Under the pieces are notes generated by a model. That model was given only the letters and a program-made list of their open reading frames with translations. It was not told the DNA's origin and made no database searches. A DNA stretch of 64,000 nt from Rothia sp. (in: high G+C Gram-positive bacteria) (GTDB lineage Bacteria; Actinomycetota; Actinomycetes; Actinomycetales; Micrococcaceae). The stretch is taken from NCBI RefSeq assembly GCF_030540545.1, contig NZ_JAUNVZ010000003.1:232117-296116 (forward strand), written 5' to 3'. How positions within the stretch are numbered: the first letter of the stretch is position 1; the number at the start of each line of letters is the position of its first letter. This document shows positions 26,856 through 35,182 of this stretch, piece by piece. The position numbers were made by a program, and so were the translations under genes.

Positions 26856-28280
26856 ATGACAACATCGCAAACTCAACCCAGTGATCAGCAGCTAACCCGT
26901 ATGCTTTCGCTGCGCCATATTATGTTTATTGCTTTGGGTTCGGCGATCGGTACGGGTTTGTTTTACGGCTCCGCCTCCGCCATTCAAGCAGCCGGTCCCT
27001 CCGTAGTACTGGCCTATATGATTGGTGGCGCCGCGGTCTTTATGGTCATGCGCGCCATGGGCGAGTTGGCTTTGGCACACCCGGTGGCGGGCGCCTTTTC
27101 GGAGTACGCCACCCGCTATCTGGGACCCTGGGCAGGGTTTGTGACCGGCTGGTCCTATGCCCTGGAAATGGCGCTGGTGGCTATTGCCGATGTGAGCGCT
27201 TTTGCGATCTATATGCAGTTCTGGTTCCCCGGCACGCCCAGCTGGATCTGGATTGTCTCGGTGCTGCTGATTCTGCTGGCGGTCAACCTGACCAAGGTCA
27301 AGGCCTTTGGTGAAACGGAATTCTGGTTCACACTTATTAAGGTCAGTGCCATTATTGCCATGATTTGTGGCGGTCTGGCACTGCTGCTACTGGGTATTCA
27401 CACCCACACCGAGGTGGCACCGAGCGTCACCAACCTCTGGGCTCTGCCGGACGCTGCCCACGGTGGCGGCGGCACCCAGGGCGGTTTCTTCGCCAACGGG
27501 TGGCAGGGTTTCTTAGCCTGCTTTACCGTGGTGATGTTTGCCTTCGGTGGTATTGAAACGATCGGTATTGCCGCCGGTGAGGCGAAGAACCCGCGCGTGT
27601 CGATTCCGAAGGCAATCCGCACGGTGCCTTTCCGCATTCTGCTCTTCTATGTGCTGACGCTGAGCATCATTATGTCCCTGTACCCCTGGTATTCGGTGTC
27701 GAAGAGCAATTCGCCTTTTGTGCAGATTTTCTCTTCCCTGGGTGTTCCTTTCGCAGCCGATATTTTGAACGCGGTGATTATTACTGCCGCTATTTCTGCG
27801 TTGAATGCTGATGTGTACGGTGCCGGGCGTATGCTTTACGGCCTGGCACAGCAGGGGCTGGCGCCGCGTGCTTTTAGCCGTTTGAGTAAGAATGGTGCAC
27901 CTTGGATGACCACCATCATGATGGTGCTGGTGCTTGCGGTGGGCGTGATCATGAACGCTCTATTTGAGGATGCGTTTGTGGTGGTTGCCTCCCTGGCGAC
28001 TTTCGCGACCGTGCTGGTGTGGGTGATGATTCTGCTCTCCCATATTGCCTATAAGCGCGGCGGGCACGATACACAGGTGCAGCCGGTACGTTTGCCCCTG
28101 TGGGCAAGCTACGCGGCATTGGCCTTTATGCTCGCGGTTGTCGTGCTTTTTGCGTTCTTTGAGGATACGCGTTTGGCGCTGGTGACTGGGCTGGTGTGGT
28201 GCCTTCTCTTGGGCGCCTATTATGCGTTTGCGGTGCGCGGATCTGCCGGTGCGTCTTCTGCGCAGAGTCTGAAGAGCTAG
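26856..28280 (+). CDS. Amino-acid permease (APC superfamily, AAT family)
   Basis: The 474-aa protein has about 12 hydrophobic segments. Its start, LSLRHIMFIALGSAIGTGLFYGSASAIQAAGPSVVLAYMIGG, contains the AAT-family substrate-binding motif in TM1. It goes on with MRAMGELALAHPVAGAFSEYATRYLGPWAGFVTGWSY, VMFAFGGIETIGIAAGEAKNPRVSIPKA, and GRMLYGLAQQGLAPRAFSRLSKNGAPW. It resembles AroP/LysP/CycA-type proton symporters; the exact amino acid cannot be told. ATG 26856 has TTTAGGACTT upstream. TTGACA at 26827-26832 is a possible -35. It is closed by a terminator at 28299. Confidence 0.93.
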   Translation: MTTSQTQPSDQQLTRMLSLRHIMFIALGSAIGTGLFYGSASAIQAAGPSVVLAYMIGGAAVFMVMRAMGELALAHPVAGAFSEYATRYLGPWAGFVTGWSYALEMALVAIADVSAFAIYMQFWFPGTPSWIWIVSVLLILLAVNLTKVKAFGETEFWFTLIKVSAIIAMICGGLALLLLGIHTHTEVAPSVTNLWALPDAAHGGGGTQGGFFANGWQGFLACFTVVMFAFGGIETIGIAAGEAKNPRVSIPKAIRTVPFRILLFYVLTLSIIMSLYPWYSVSKSNSPFVQIFSSLGVPFAADILNAVIITAAISALNADVYGAGRMLYGLAQQGLAPRAFSRLSKNGAPWMTTIMMVLVLAVGVIMNALFEDAFVVVASLATFATVLVWVMILLSHIAYKRGGHDTQVQPVRLPLWASYAALAFMLAVVVLFAFFEDTRLALVTGLVWCLLLGAYYAFAVRGSAGASSAQSLKS

Positions 28281-28298
28281 TTGTTCAAAGTGTGAAGA

Positions 28299-28330
28299 AA
28301 TCGGGGTGGGGTAACCTGCCCCGATTCTTT
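28299..28330 (+). terminator. Rho-independent terminator after the permease gene
   Basis: AATCGGGG pairs with CCCCGATT around TGGGGTAACCTG, followed by CTTTAT. The rest of the gap up to 28574 shows no gene or clear structure. Confidence 0.85.
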
Positions 28331-28574
28331 ATGGTTTGTAACGTTCCGTAGTGTGCATGGGGTAGGGGAGAGAGGAGCACCGGTGTTTTTGCCCGGGGTG
28401 TGCGCTCTGTTGATGGGGCGGTTATTTTTGAATGGGGCTGGTGGTCAGGCTCAATTTTATTGACAGGGCGTCAGAAGCTATTTTAGGCTTCATAGTAGCG
28501 CGTCGGTGTTCTTCTCACTCAACGCCTCGGCGCCGTACACCGTACCTCACTCTTACACTCAAGGATTATAGTTC

Positions 28575-29519
28575 GTGCCCGGTATCTCTTCCCGTATATC
28601 GCGCCGCCAGATGACGCAGGCTCTCTGGGCGGCACCCGTCATCGCTGCTAGTGCCGCCGTCCCGGCCTACGCCGCCAGCGCAACGGGTGAAAACTACGGC
28701 CAGATTATTGTGCTGCCCCGCGCCTCCAAGGCCGCAGACCAGAAATTTAACGGTACGAAAGCCGCCACCTACACCTGGATTATGTACCCCACCAGCAATC
28801 TGGGCAATGGCACCGCAGATATGCAGTACACCAATGCCAGCTCCACCGCCTCCATGGGCTATCACGACCCGGCCGATACGCCGGCCGGTGCTGTTTTCCC
28901 GCCCGTCTACCCGGCCAATGCGCCCAAAGAAGTCATGGGGTTTAACGGTGGCGCCGACTTCAGTTCGGTAGACGGTGTGGACGGTGTGGGTCAGGGAGCA
29001 CGATTCCACATCACCATTGAAAATATTGCAGGGGATGTGGTGTATGCACCTACTCCCACCGGCACCACGCTCGGTAGCGCCAAGGTGGTGGTTGGTGGTG
29101 GCGACGCCATCCGTAATAATAAAATGACCACCGCCACCGGCTATAAGGGTAAGGGAGCAAATCCTCCGGTGGTGCAGCTTGAACCCGGTTATATTAGTCC
29201 CACCGTGCATGGTTATGGCCGATACCTGAATTTTGAGGGCTACACTGCTGCTAAAAACTCCGATGGTCTCTACGGCTACGGCACCCATTACACCACCGCC
29301 ACCGGGCGGGATGGCTGGAGCTGGGATGTGGAACTCAAATCCAATATTACGAGTGTTGAGGCGGGTATTTCTAACCACGGCATTCAGATTATGACCTATT
29401 TGCGTCCCACCAGTTACGGGGATGCGGCCAAGGCTAAAGCTACCAATATTCCGGTGCAATATCGGGTTACGATTACTTCGCCCTGGGGTACGGTTAGCTA
29501 TACTTCCGACCCGGTCTAA
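28575..29519 (+). CDS. Secreted protein with probable Tat signal peptide
   Basis: The 314-aa protein begins with SRISRRQMTQALWAAPVIAA and ends the signal in a typical AYA-AS cleavage region (residues 1-34). The twin arginines with a moderately hydrophobic core fit Tat export; the same WAAPVIAASAAVPAYA style is common in surface proteins of Micrococcaceae. The mature part is rich in Gly, Thr, Tyr and Asn and predicted mostly beta. It has no cysteine, membrane anchor or LPXTG motif, so it is probably released. I recognise no domain. GTG 28575 follows AAGGA by 9 bases. It lies between the permease and rpsO in the accessory block. Confidence 0.8.
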   Translation: MPGISSRISRRQMTQALWAAPVIAASAAVPAYAASATGENYGQIIVLPRASKAADQKFNGTKAATYTWIMYPTSNLGNGTADMQYTNASSTASMGYHDPADTPAGAVFPPVYPANAPKEVMGFNGGADFSSVDGVDGVGQGARFHITIENIAGDVVYAPTPTGTTLGSAKVVVGGGDAIRNNKMTTATGYKGKGANPPVVQLEPGYISPTVHGYGRYLNFEGYTAAKNSDGLYGYGTHYTTATGRDGWSWDVELKSNITSVEAGISNHGIQIMTYLRPTSYGDAAKAKATNIPVQYRVTITSPWGTVSYTSDPV

Positions 29520-29598
29520 ATCGTGTGACGCTGTGCGCCCGGTGCGGGGTATATTGTTCTGTTCGGCATAAACCCGTGCACACACCGCCCAAATGCTT

Positions 29599-29604
29599 TA
29601 CACT
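29599..29604 (+). promoter_or_regulatory. -10 box for rpsO and its leader ORF
   Basis: TACACT ends 6 bases before ATG 29611, so the transcript probably starts at that ATG. Confidence 0.55.
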
Positions 29605-29610
29605 AGAAGA

Positions 29611-29703
29611 ATGCGCGTTTCTGCAGTCCGCGGCAGAGAACGTTTGGGGCGCATCGCCCAACCCCCGGTGTCAAAAGACATTCGGGCAGCTACGCGGCAC
29701 TAA
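29611..29703 (+). CDS. Possible leaderless 30-aa leader peptide upstream of rpsO
   Basis: An ATG sits exactly 6 bases after a TACACT box and opens 30 codons (MRVSAVRGRERLGRIAQ..., ending ATRH). The peptide is Arg-rich. Its TAA stop (29701-29703) is directly followed by the rpsO binding site CTCTAGGAGTT, and rpsO starts 15 bases after the stop. A ribosome finishing this ORF would cover the rpsO start region, so it could couple or regulate rpsO translation. There is no direct evidence that it is translated. Confidence 0.4.
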   Translation: MRVSAVRGRERLGRIAQPPVSKDIRAATRH

Positions 29704-29718
29704 CTCTAGGAGTTAAAA

Positions 29719-29988
29719 GTGGCACTGGATCCCGCAATCAAGCAGGAAATTATCAAGGAATACGCAACTCACGAGGGCGACACCGGTTCTCCCGAGGTTC
29801 AGATTGCAGTTCTGTCTCGTCGTATCTCCGACCTGACCGAGCACCTGAAGTTCCACAAGCACGATCACCACTCTCGTCGTGGCCTGATGATCCTGGTGGG
29901 TCGTCGTCGCAATATGCTCGGCTACCTCAAGAGCGTTGACATTGAGCGCTACCGTTCGCTGATTGAGCGTCTGGGTCTGCGCCGATAA
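29719..29988 (+). CDS. rpsO: 30S ribosomal protein S15
   Basis: S15 is a primary 16S rRNA binder of the central domain. The 89-aa product is full length and has [83 protein letters not shown], the S15 signature throughout. GTG 29719 follows TAGGAGTTAAAA. It lies 269 bases before pnp, with no clear terminator between, as in the classic rpsO-pnp operon. Confidence 0.98.
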   Translation: MALDPAIKQEIIKEYATHEGDTGSPEVQIAVLSRRISDLTEHLKFHKHDHHSRRGLMILVGRRRNMLGYLKSVDIERYRSLIERLGLRR

Positions 29989-30047
29989 GGTGTTCGTGAC
30001 TGCGGGTGTACATCCTCTAGCCTTCGCGCCGGGGGAGTACGCCCGTT

Positions 30048-30086
30048 GTGCGTATCGCGCACTATATACAGTGTGTATCGCGCACT
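30048..30086 (+). repeat. 16-bp direct repeat in the rpsO-pnp spacer
   Basis: GTGCGTATCGCGCACT (30048-30063) and GTGTGTATCGCGCACT (30071-30086) differ at one base and are 23 bases apart. Each can form a short GTGCG/CGCAC-type hairpin. Confidence 0.7.
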
Positions 30087-30128
30087 CATAGCGCCTAGCC
30101 CGCTTGAGCGGCTAAAAATATGTAATCC

Positions 30129-30236
30129 GAAGGGCTTTTATCCCATGTGCGGCGGTCCTCGGTAGCAATACGCGAAGCCTGAATTATTACAGTTTCGAGT
30201 GTTCCTATCGATGGCCGAACACGCTAAAAGCCCTTC
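30129..30236 (+). promoter_or_regulatory. Long-range stem in the pnp leader
   Basis: GAAGGGCTTTTA (30129-30140) and TAAAAGCCCTTC (30225-30236) are perfect 12-base inverted arms enclosing 84 bases, ending 21 bases before the pnp start. In E. coli and Streptomyces the rpsO-pnp spacer carries RNase III-processed stem-loops. A similar processing or autoregulation site is the likely role here. Confidence 0.65.
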
Positions 30237-30257
30237 ATTCAAGAGAAAGAAGGAACC

Positions 30258-32486
30258 GTGGAAGGTCCCGAAATTCAGTTTTCTGAAGTAGAAATAGACA
30301 ACGGTCGTTTCGGTAAGCGTCATGTGCGCTTCGAAACCGGCCGCCTGGCAAAGCAGGCATCCGGCTCCGTGCTGGTCACCATCGACGAAGAAACCACCCT
30401 GCTCTCGGCAACCACCGTGGGTAAGAGCCCCCGCGAAGGCTTCGACTTCTTCCCCCTGACCGTGGATGTGGAAGAGCGCATGTACGCAGCAGGTAAGATA
30501 CCCGGCTCGTTCTTCCGCCGCGAAGGCCGCCCCGCAACCGAGGCTGTGCTGGCAGCTCGTCTGATCGACCGCCCCCTGCGCCCGGCATTCACCAAGGGTA
30601 TCCGCAATGAGGTGCAGGTTGTTGTTACCGTTCTGACCATTGAGCCGGACGAAATTTACAACACCTTCGCAATTAACGCGGCATCCGCATCCACCAGCCT
30701 GTCCGGCGCGCCCTTCAACGGCCCGGTCGGCGGCGTGCGCATGGCGCTGATCGAGGGTCAGTGGGTGTGCTTCCCCAAGTACTCCCAGCTGGAAAACGCT
30801 GTGTTCGATATGGCTGTTGCAGGTCGTATTGTCACCAAGGCTGACGGTAGCGAAGACGTCGCAATTATGATGGTTGAGGCAGAAGCAACCGACTCCTCCT
30901 GGAACTTGATTAAGGGTGAGGGCCACAAGGCTCCCACCGAAGAGGTCGTAGCTGAGGGTCTGGAAGCAGCAAAGCCCTTCATTGCAGCACTGTGCCGCGC
31001 GCAGGCTGATTTGGTGGCTCGCGCAGGCAAGCCCGCCCTGGATCTGCCCTACTTCGGCGGCCACGGCGAAGACGTTGACGAAGCTGTGAAGGCATTCGCA
31101 GGCGAGCGTCTGAAGGAAGTTTACTCCATCGCGGGCAAGCAGGATCGCGAAGCAGCAGCAGCTGAGCTGGAAGCAGAGCTCTTCGAGGCTCTGACCGGCG
31201 AAGGTAAGGAATTTGAAGAGCGCGCCAACGAGGTCTCCGTAGCATTTGCTGCCCTGACCAAGTACACCGTGCGCCAGCGCATCCTCACCGAGCAGGTGCG
31301 TATTGACGGCCGCGGCCTGACCGATATCCGCCAGCTGACCGCTGAGGTTGAGGTTCTGCCCCGCGTGCACGGTTCGGCAATCTTCGAGCGTGGCGAAACC
31401 CAGATTATGGGCGTAACCACCCTGAATATGCTCAAGCTTGAGCAGCAGCTGGACTCCCTGCACCCGGTCAAAACCAAGCGCTATATTCACCACTACAACT
31501 TCCCGCCCTACTCCACCGGTGAGACCGGTCGTGTGGGTTCGCCCAAGCGCCGCGAAATCGGTCACGGTGCACTGGCTGAGCGCGCAATCACCCCGATTCT
31601 GCCCAGCCGCGAGGAATTCCCCTACGCAATCCGCCAGGTTTCCGAGGCTCTGGGCTCCAACGGCTCGACCTCCATGGGCTCCGTATGTGCGTCCACCCTG
31701 TCCCTGCTGAATGCCGGTGTGCCCCTGCGCGCACCCGTGGCAGGTATCGCTATGGGTCTGGTCTCCGATGAGGTCGACGGCGAAACCCGCTACGCAGCAC
31801 TGACCGATATCCTGGGTGCTGAAGACGCACTGGGCGATATGGACTTCAAGGTTGCAGGTACCGAGGAATTCGTGACCGCAATTCAGCTGGACACCAAGCT
31901 GGACGGTATCCCCGCATCCGTGCTGGCTGGCGCACTGACCCAGGCACGCGAGGCTCGCCTGCACATCCTGGAGGTTCTCACCGCAGCTATTGACGCTCCC
32001 GATGAGATGAGCCCGTTCGCACCGCGTATTATCTCGGTGAAGATCCCCGTTGCCAAGATTGGTGAGGTGATTGGTCCTAAGGGTAAGACCATTAACCAGA
32101 TCCAGGAAGAGACCGGCGCGGATATCTCCATTGAAGAGGACGGTACCGTCTTCATCGGCGCGACCGACGGCCCCTCCGCTGAGGCTGCTCGTGCCGCTGT
32201 GAACGCCATTGCGAACCCGCAGGTTCCCGAGGTTGGCGAACGCTACCTGGGTACCGTGGTGAAGACCACCGACTTTGGTGCGTTCATCTCCCTGACCCCG
32301 GGCAAGGATGGCCTGCTGCACATCTCCGAGATGCGCAAGCTCAACGACGGCAAGCGTGTTGCCGATGTTGAAGACGTTCTCTCCGTGGGCCAGAAGGTTC
32401 AGGTGGAGATCACCAAGATTGACGATCGTGGCAAGCTCTCCCTGGCTCCCGTGGTGGACGCTGAGGAAGAAGCAGGCGAGGAGTAA
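30258..32486 (+). CDS. pnp: Polyribonucleotide nucleotidyltransferase (PNPase)
   Basis: PNPase degrades RNA 3' to 5' with phosphate. The 742-aa product has two RNase PH-like domains ([23 protein letters not shown]; and [13 protein letters not shown] ... [38 protein letters not shown]). The second core continues with [19 protein letters not shown]. It ends with a KH domain ([30 protein letters not shown]) and an S1 domain ([28 protein letters not shown]). GTG 30258 follows AAGGAACC. A terminator follows at 32531. Confidence 0.98.
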   Translation: MEGPEIQFSEVEIDNGRFGKRHVRFETGRLAKQASGSVLVTIDEETTLLSATTVGKSPREGFDFFPLTVDVEERMYAAGKIPGSFFRREGRPATEAVLAARLIDRPLRPAFTKGIRNEVQVVVTVLTIEPDEIYNTFAINAASASTSLSGAPFNGPVGGVRMALIEGQWVCFPKYSQLENAVFDMAVAGRIVTKADGSEDVAIMMVEAEATDSSWNLIKGEGHKAPTEEVVAEGLEAAKPFIAALCRAQADLVARAGKPALDLPYFGGHGEDVDEAVKAFAGERLKEVYSIAGKQDREAAAAELEAELFEALTGEGKEFEERANEVSVAFAALTKYTVRQRILTEQVRIDGRGLTDIRQLTAEVEVLPRVHGSAIFERGETQIMGVTTLNMLKLEQQLDSLHPVKTKRYIHHYNFPPYSTGETGRVGSPKRREIGHGALAERAITPILPSREEFPYAIRQVSEALGSNGSTSMGSVCASTLSLLNAGVPLRAPVAGIAMGLVSDEVDGETRYAALTDILGAEDALGDMDFKVAGTEEFVTAIQLDTKLDGIPASVLAGALTQAREARLHILEVLTAAIDAPDEMSPFAPRIISVKIPVAKIGEVIGPKGKTINQIQEETGADISIEEDGTVFIGATDGPSAEAARAAVNAIANPQVPEVGERYLGTVVKTTDFGAFISLTPGKDGLLHISEMRKLNDGKRVADVEDVLSVGQKVQVEITKIDDRGKLSLAPVVDAEEEAGEE

Positions 32487-32530
32487 TCCTTGTCATCGGT
32501 GCGTAACTAAGCACCGATAAGCGATAGAGT

Positions 32531-32568
32531 ACATGCGTCGGGGTACACACCCCGGCGCATGTGCTTTA
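32531..32568 (+). terminator. Rho-independent terminator after pnp
   Basis: ACATGCG-t-CGGGGT pairs with ACCCCG-g-CGCATGT, followed by GCTTTATA. Confidence 0.82.
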
Positions 32569-32649
32569 TAATTGTGTTCAAACCATAAATCTATGGTGCT
32601 AACTGTGGATTTATGAAATATGTCAGTACTTGATGCCAGTGTAGAGAGA

Positions 32650-32655
32650 TAAAAT
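32650..32655 (+). promoter_or_regulatory. -10 box giving a probably leaderless acyltransferase mRNA
   Basis: TAAAAT ends 7 bases before ATG 32663; no Shine-Dalgarno sequence is present. Confidence 0.45.
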
Positions 32656-32662
32656 TTATCCA

Positions 32663-33712
32663 ATGAAGAATCGTGATATGACGATAGACATCGCGAAAGG
32701 CATCGCGATTATAGCAATAGTACTAGGCCATGTGCATCGAGGTATATGGGCTTCGGGGCTTGGTACTTATAGCGTGCTATGGTTTAAAGTTCCTTTCGAT
32801 CATTTTCTTTATTTTTGGCATCTATCTGTATTTGCTTTTCTGTCGGGTCTTTTTGTCCAGCAAAGTATTACAAAGTATGGCACTTTAGAGTACCTCCGTT
32901 CTAGGGTTATTTTAATTTTCTATTTGTACACTCTTTGGCAGGTTCTACAAATTGGTGTGAAGTTACTCCTACCGGGCGGCAGTAACTCTTCAAGTTCTTG
33001 GAGCGATCTTTATAAGCTGTGGGTTCCAGAGGGGCAGCTCTGGTTTTTCCCCTGGCTTTTGCTTGCCACTGTATACTCCGTCTTGCTGAAAGTCTGGGCT
33101 AAAAATATTTTAGGATACACGGCGATTTTTATAGCTGTAGTTCTTGCATTTTTATCCTGGGGATGGTTTGATAAATATATTGGTACGCAGGGTCTGCCTT
33201 TGCTTATCTTCTTTATTCTAGGGGTTAATATTGGCTTTAAGCGCCTTTCGAACTTCCTTCAAGCCCTAAAGACCTTCCAAATTTTGGGTATAACTATTGC
33301 AGGTTTTGCAATATTTCTAATTTTCTTTTTCTTGACCCCCGCTGTTCCGCCTACAGTGTATCCGGAGAATGCTGTTGGCTACGATCAGGTGCTCGCGGGT
33401 TTTGTTGCTTGCATTAGTGCAACATGTGCGATTATTGGGCTGGCGTGTGTTCTGGCAAGGATTCCTGGCTCGGAATGGATTGCATATCTAGGGAAACAAT
33501 CACTCCCTATATTCTTAGCTCATATAATTGTGATTGGTGCAGTTCGATCTATAATGATGCGTTCTCATATCACTGGATATGGTATCTATCTTGTGGTATT
33601 GACCGTCGTGGGAGTTGTTGTTCCTTTGGGTATGTATATTATTGCGAAGCGTTTACGTATTCCCATTTTTGAAGTGCCGGCAAGTATCCATAAGCATCTG
33701 GCAAAGCGCTAG
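32663..33712 (+). CDS. Acyltransferase 3 family membrane protein, AT-rich
   Basis: The 349-aa integral membrane protein starts with DMTIDIAKGIAIIAIVLGHVHRG, the acyltransferase-3 signature in which the TM1 His is essential. It has FDHFLYFWHLSVFAFLSGLF, the SRVILIFYLYTLWQV segment and about ten membrane helices. The YLGKQSLPIFLAHIIVI segment near the end is typical of the WcaK/OafA-like group that acylates polysaccharides. The gene and its upstream 90 bases are far more AT-rich than the neighbours, and codon use differs (many ATA, TTA, AGT). This suggests recent transfer. It sits between pnp and the M16 gene, which are usually adjacent. Confidence 0.88.
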   Translation: MKNRDMTIDIAKGIAIIAIVLGHVHRGIWASGLGTYSVLWFKVPFDHFLYFWHLSVFAFLSGLFVQQSITKYGTLEYLRSRVILIFYLYTLWQVLQIGVKLLLPGGSNSSSSWSDLYKLWVPEGQLWFFPWLLLATVYSVLLKVWAKNILGYTAIFIAVVLAFLSWGWFDKYIGTQGLPLLIFFILGVNIGFKRLSNFLQALKTFQILGITIAGFAIFLIFFFLTPAVPPTVYPENAVGYDQVLAGFVACISATCAIIGLACVLARIPGSEWIAYLGKQSLPIFLAHIIVIGAVRSIMMRSHITGYGIYLVVLTVVGVVVPLGMYIIAKRLRIPIFEVPASIHKHLAKR

Positions 33713-33746
33713 CATATAGCTGGGATATTACTTAGGAAGAAAGTTT

Positions 33747-35078
33747 ATGAGTATTGAACTTCCGCTCGCGCTGGGCGATATCAGCGAAGAACTCAACTAC
33801 GAAACCGGTCGTCTAATCTACTCCGGCACCGGCGGTAATGAGGTGTGCCGCTCCATCCTGCCCGGCGGCGTGCGCGTGATTACCGAAAAGATGCCCGGTA
33901 CCCGCGGTGTCTCCATTGGCTTCTGGGTGGGCGTTGGCTCCCGCGATGAAGCCCGCGGCATGCTCGGCTCCACCCACTTCTTGGAGCACCTGCTCTTTAA
34001 GGGAACCTCCAGCCGTACCGCCCTGGATATTGCATCCTCCTTTGACGCGGTGGGCGGCGAATCCAACGCCCTGACCGCCAAGGAACACACCTGCTACTAT
34101 GCGCGCGTGCTGGATGATGACGCGCCCATGGCCATTGACGTGATTACCGATATGGTCACCTCCGCACTGCTGGCTCCGAATGATCTGGAGCAGGAGCGCG
34201 GCGTGATTCTGGAAGAAATCGCCATGGATCAGGACGACCCGACCGATGTTGCCTTTGAGAACTTCATTGAGCAGCTCATGGGAGAAAATCCTCTGGGTCG
34301 CCCCATTGGCGGCACTCCGCAGGAAATTACCGATGTGCCGCGAGATGCCGTCTGGGAGCACTATAAGCGCTACTACACCCCCGACCGCCTGGTGATTTCC
34401 GCCGCCGGTTCCTTGGAGCATTCCCGCATTGTTTCCCTGGTGATGGACGCACTGCGTCGCTACGGCTGGGAGCTGCAGGACGGCGTAGCACCGGCTCCGC
34501 GCCGCGTGCGCACCAACTCCGGTATTGTGCCTATCTCGCCCCTGCGCGAGGTAGAAAAGGGCTTTGAACAGACCAATATTGTGATGGGCTGCCCGAGCAT
34601 TATTGCAGGAGATGACCGCCGCTACGCCATGAGCGTGCTCACCAGCGCCTTCGGTTCGGGCATGTCCTCGCGTCTCTTCCAGGAGATTCGCGAAAAGCGC
34701 GGTCTAGCGTACTCCACCTTTGCCTTCTCCGGAGCCTACTCGGACGCGGGCTACTTCGGCATGTACGCCGGCTGCCTGCCGGCAAAGACCGAGCAGGTGC
34801 GCGAGATTATGAGCCACGAATTCGATAAGCTGGCAGCAGCCGGTATTACCGATGAGGAGCTCATTAAGGTGCGCGGTCAGCTGGCTGGCTCCACCGTGCT
34901 CGGCAGCGAGGATTCGGGTTCGCGTATGTCCCGCCTGGGCCGCGCGGAGCTGGATTCAGGTCTGTTCTATAGCACCGATGAGCTGCTGGAGCAGATTCGC
35001 GCCGTGGACGCGGAACAGGTACGTGAGCTTGCTGCGTTCTTGGGCGAGCAGGATATGATTACCACTATTGTTCGCTAA
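33747..35078 (+). CDS. M16 family zinc metallopeptidase (processing-peptidase-like)
   Basis: The 443-aa protein has the inverted zinc motif HFLEH (H77, E80, H81 in GSTHFLEHLLFKGT) and the downstream Glu in LEQERGVILEEIAMDQDDP. FDAVGGESNALTAKEHTCYYARVL follows, and the second half has the REIREKRGLAYSTFAFSGAYSDAGYFGMYAG pattern of M16B peptidases. The gene follows pnp in nearly all Actinobacteria, often named pepR. The substrate is not known with certainty. ATG 33747 follows AGGAAGAAAG. The gene ends in a very strong bidirectional terminator shared with the convergent acyltransferase. Confidence 0.93.
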   Translation: MSIELPLALGDISEELNYETGRLIYSGTGGNEVCRSILPGGVRVITEKMPGTRGVSIGFWVGVGSRDEARGMLGSTHFLEHLLFKGTSSRTALDIASSFDAVGGESNALTAKEHTCYYARVLDDDAPMAIDVITDMVTSALLAPNDLEQERGVILEEIAMDQDDPTDVAFENFIEQLMGENPLGRPIGGTPQEITDVPRDAVWEHYKRYYTPDRLVISAAGSLEHSRIVSLVMDALRRYGWELQDGVAPAPRRVRTNSGIVPISPLREVEKGFEQTNIVMGCPSIIAGDDRRYAMSVLTSAFGSGMSSRLFQEIREKRGLAYSTFAFSGAYSDAGYFGMYAGCLPAKTEQVREIMSHEFDKLAAAGITDEELIKVRGQLAGSTVLGSEDSGSRMSRLGRAELDSGLFYSTDELLEQIRAVDAEQVRELAAFLGEQDMITTIVR

Positions 35079-35095
35079 GGCGCTAGGGCAGAGTA

Positions 35096-35149
35096 TATAT
35101 AAAAGCTCGGTCTCTTACCCTAACGGGTAAGAGACCGAGCTTTTATATA
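35096..35149. terminator. Bidirectional terminator, 25-bp perfect stem
   Basis: TATATAAAAGCTCGG...TTACCC pairs perfectly with GGGTAA...CCGAGCTTTTATATA around TAAC. It has an A run on one side and a T run on the other, and serves the M16 gene (+) and the acyltransferase (-). Confidence 0.92.
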
Positions 35150-35182
35150 GTTAGCGGTGTTTACTTCAGTGCTTGGATGTGC

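Noticed and set aside
29525-29716. 63-codon open frame overlapping the rpsO leader
   Set aside because: There is no binding site; the shorter leaderless ORF at 29611 in another frame fits the promoter better.
30138-32321. 727-codon minus-strand open frame opposite pnp
   Set aside because: It is antisense to a complete PNPase gene and caused by the strong codon bias.
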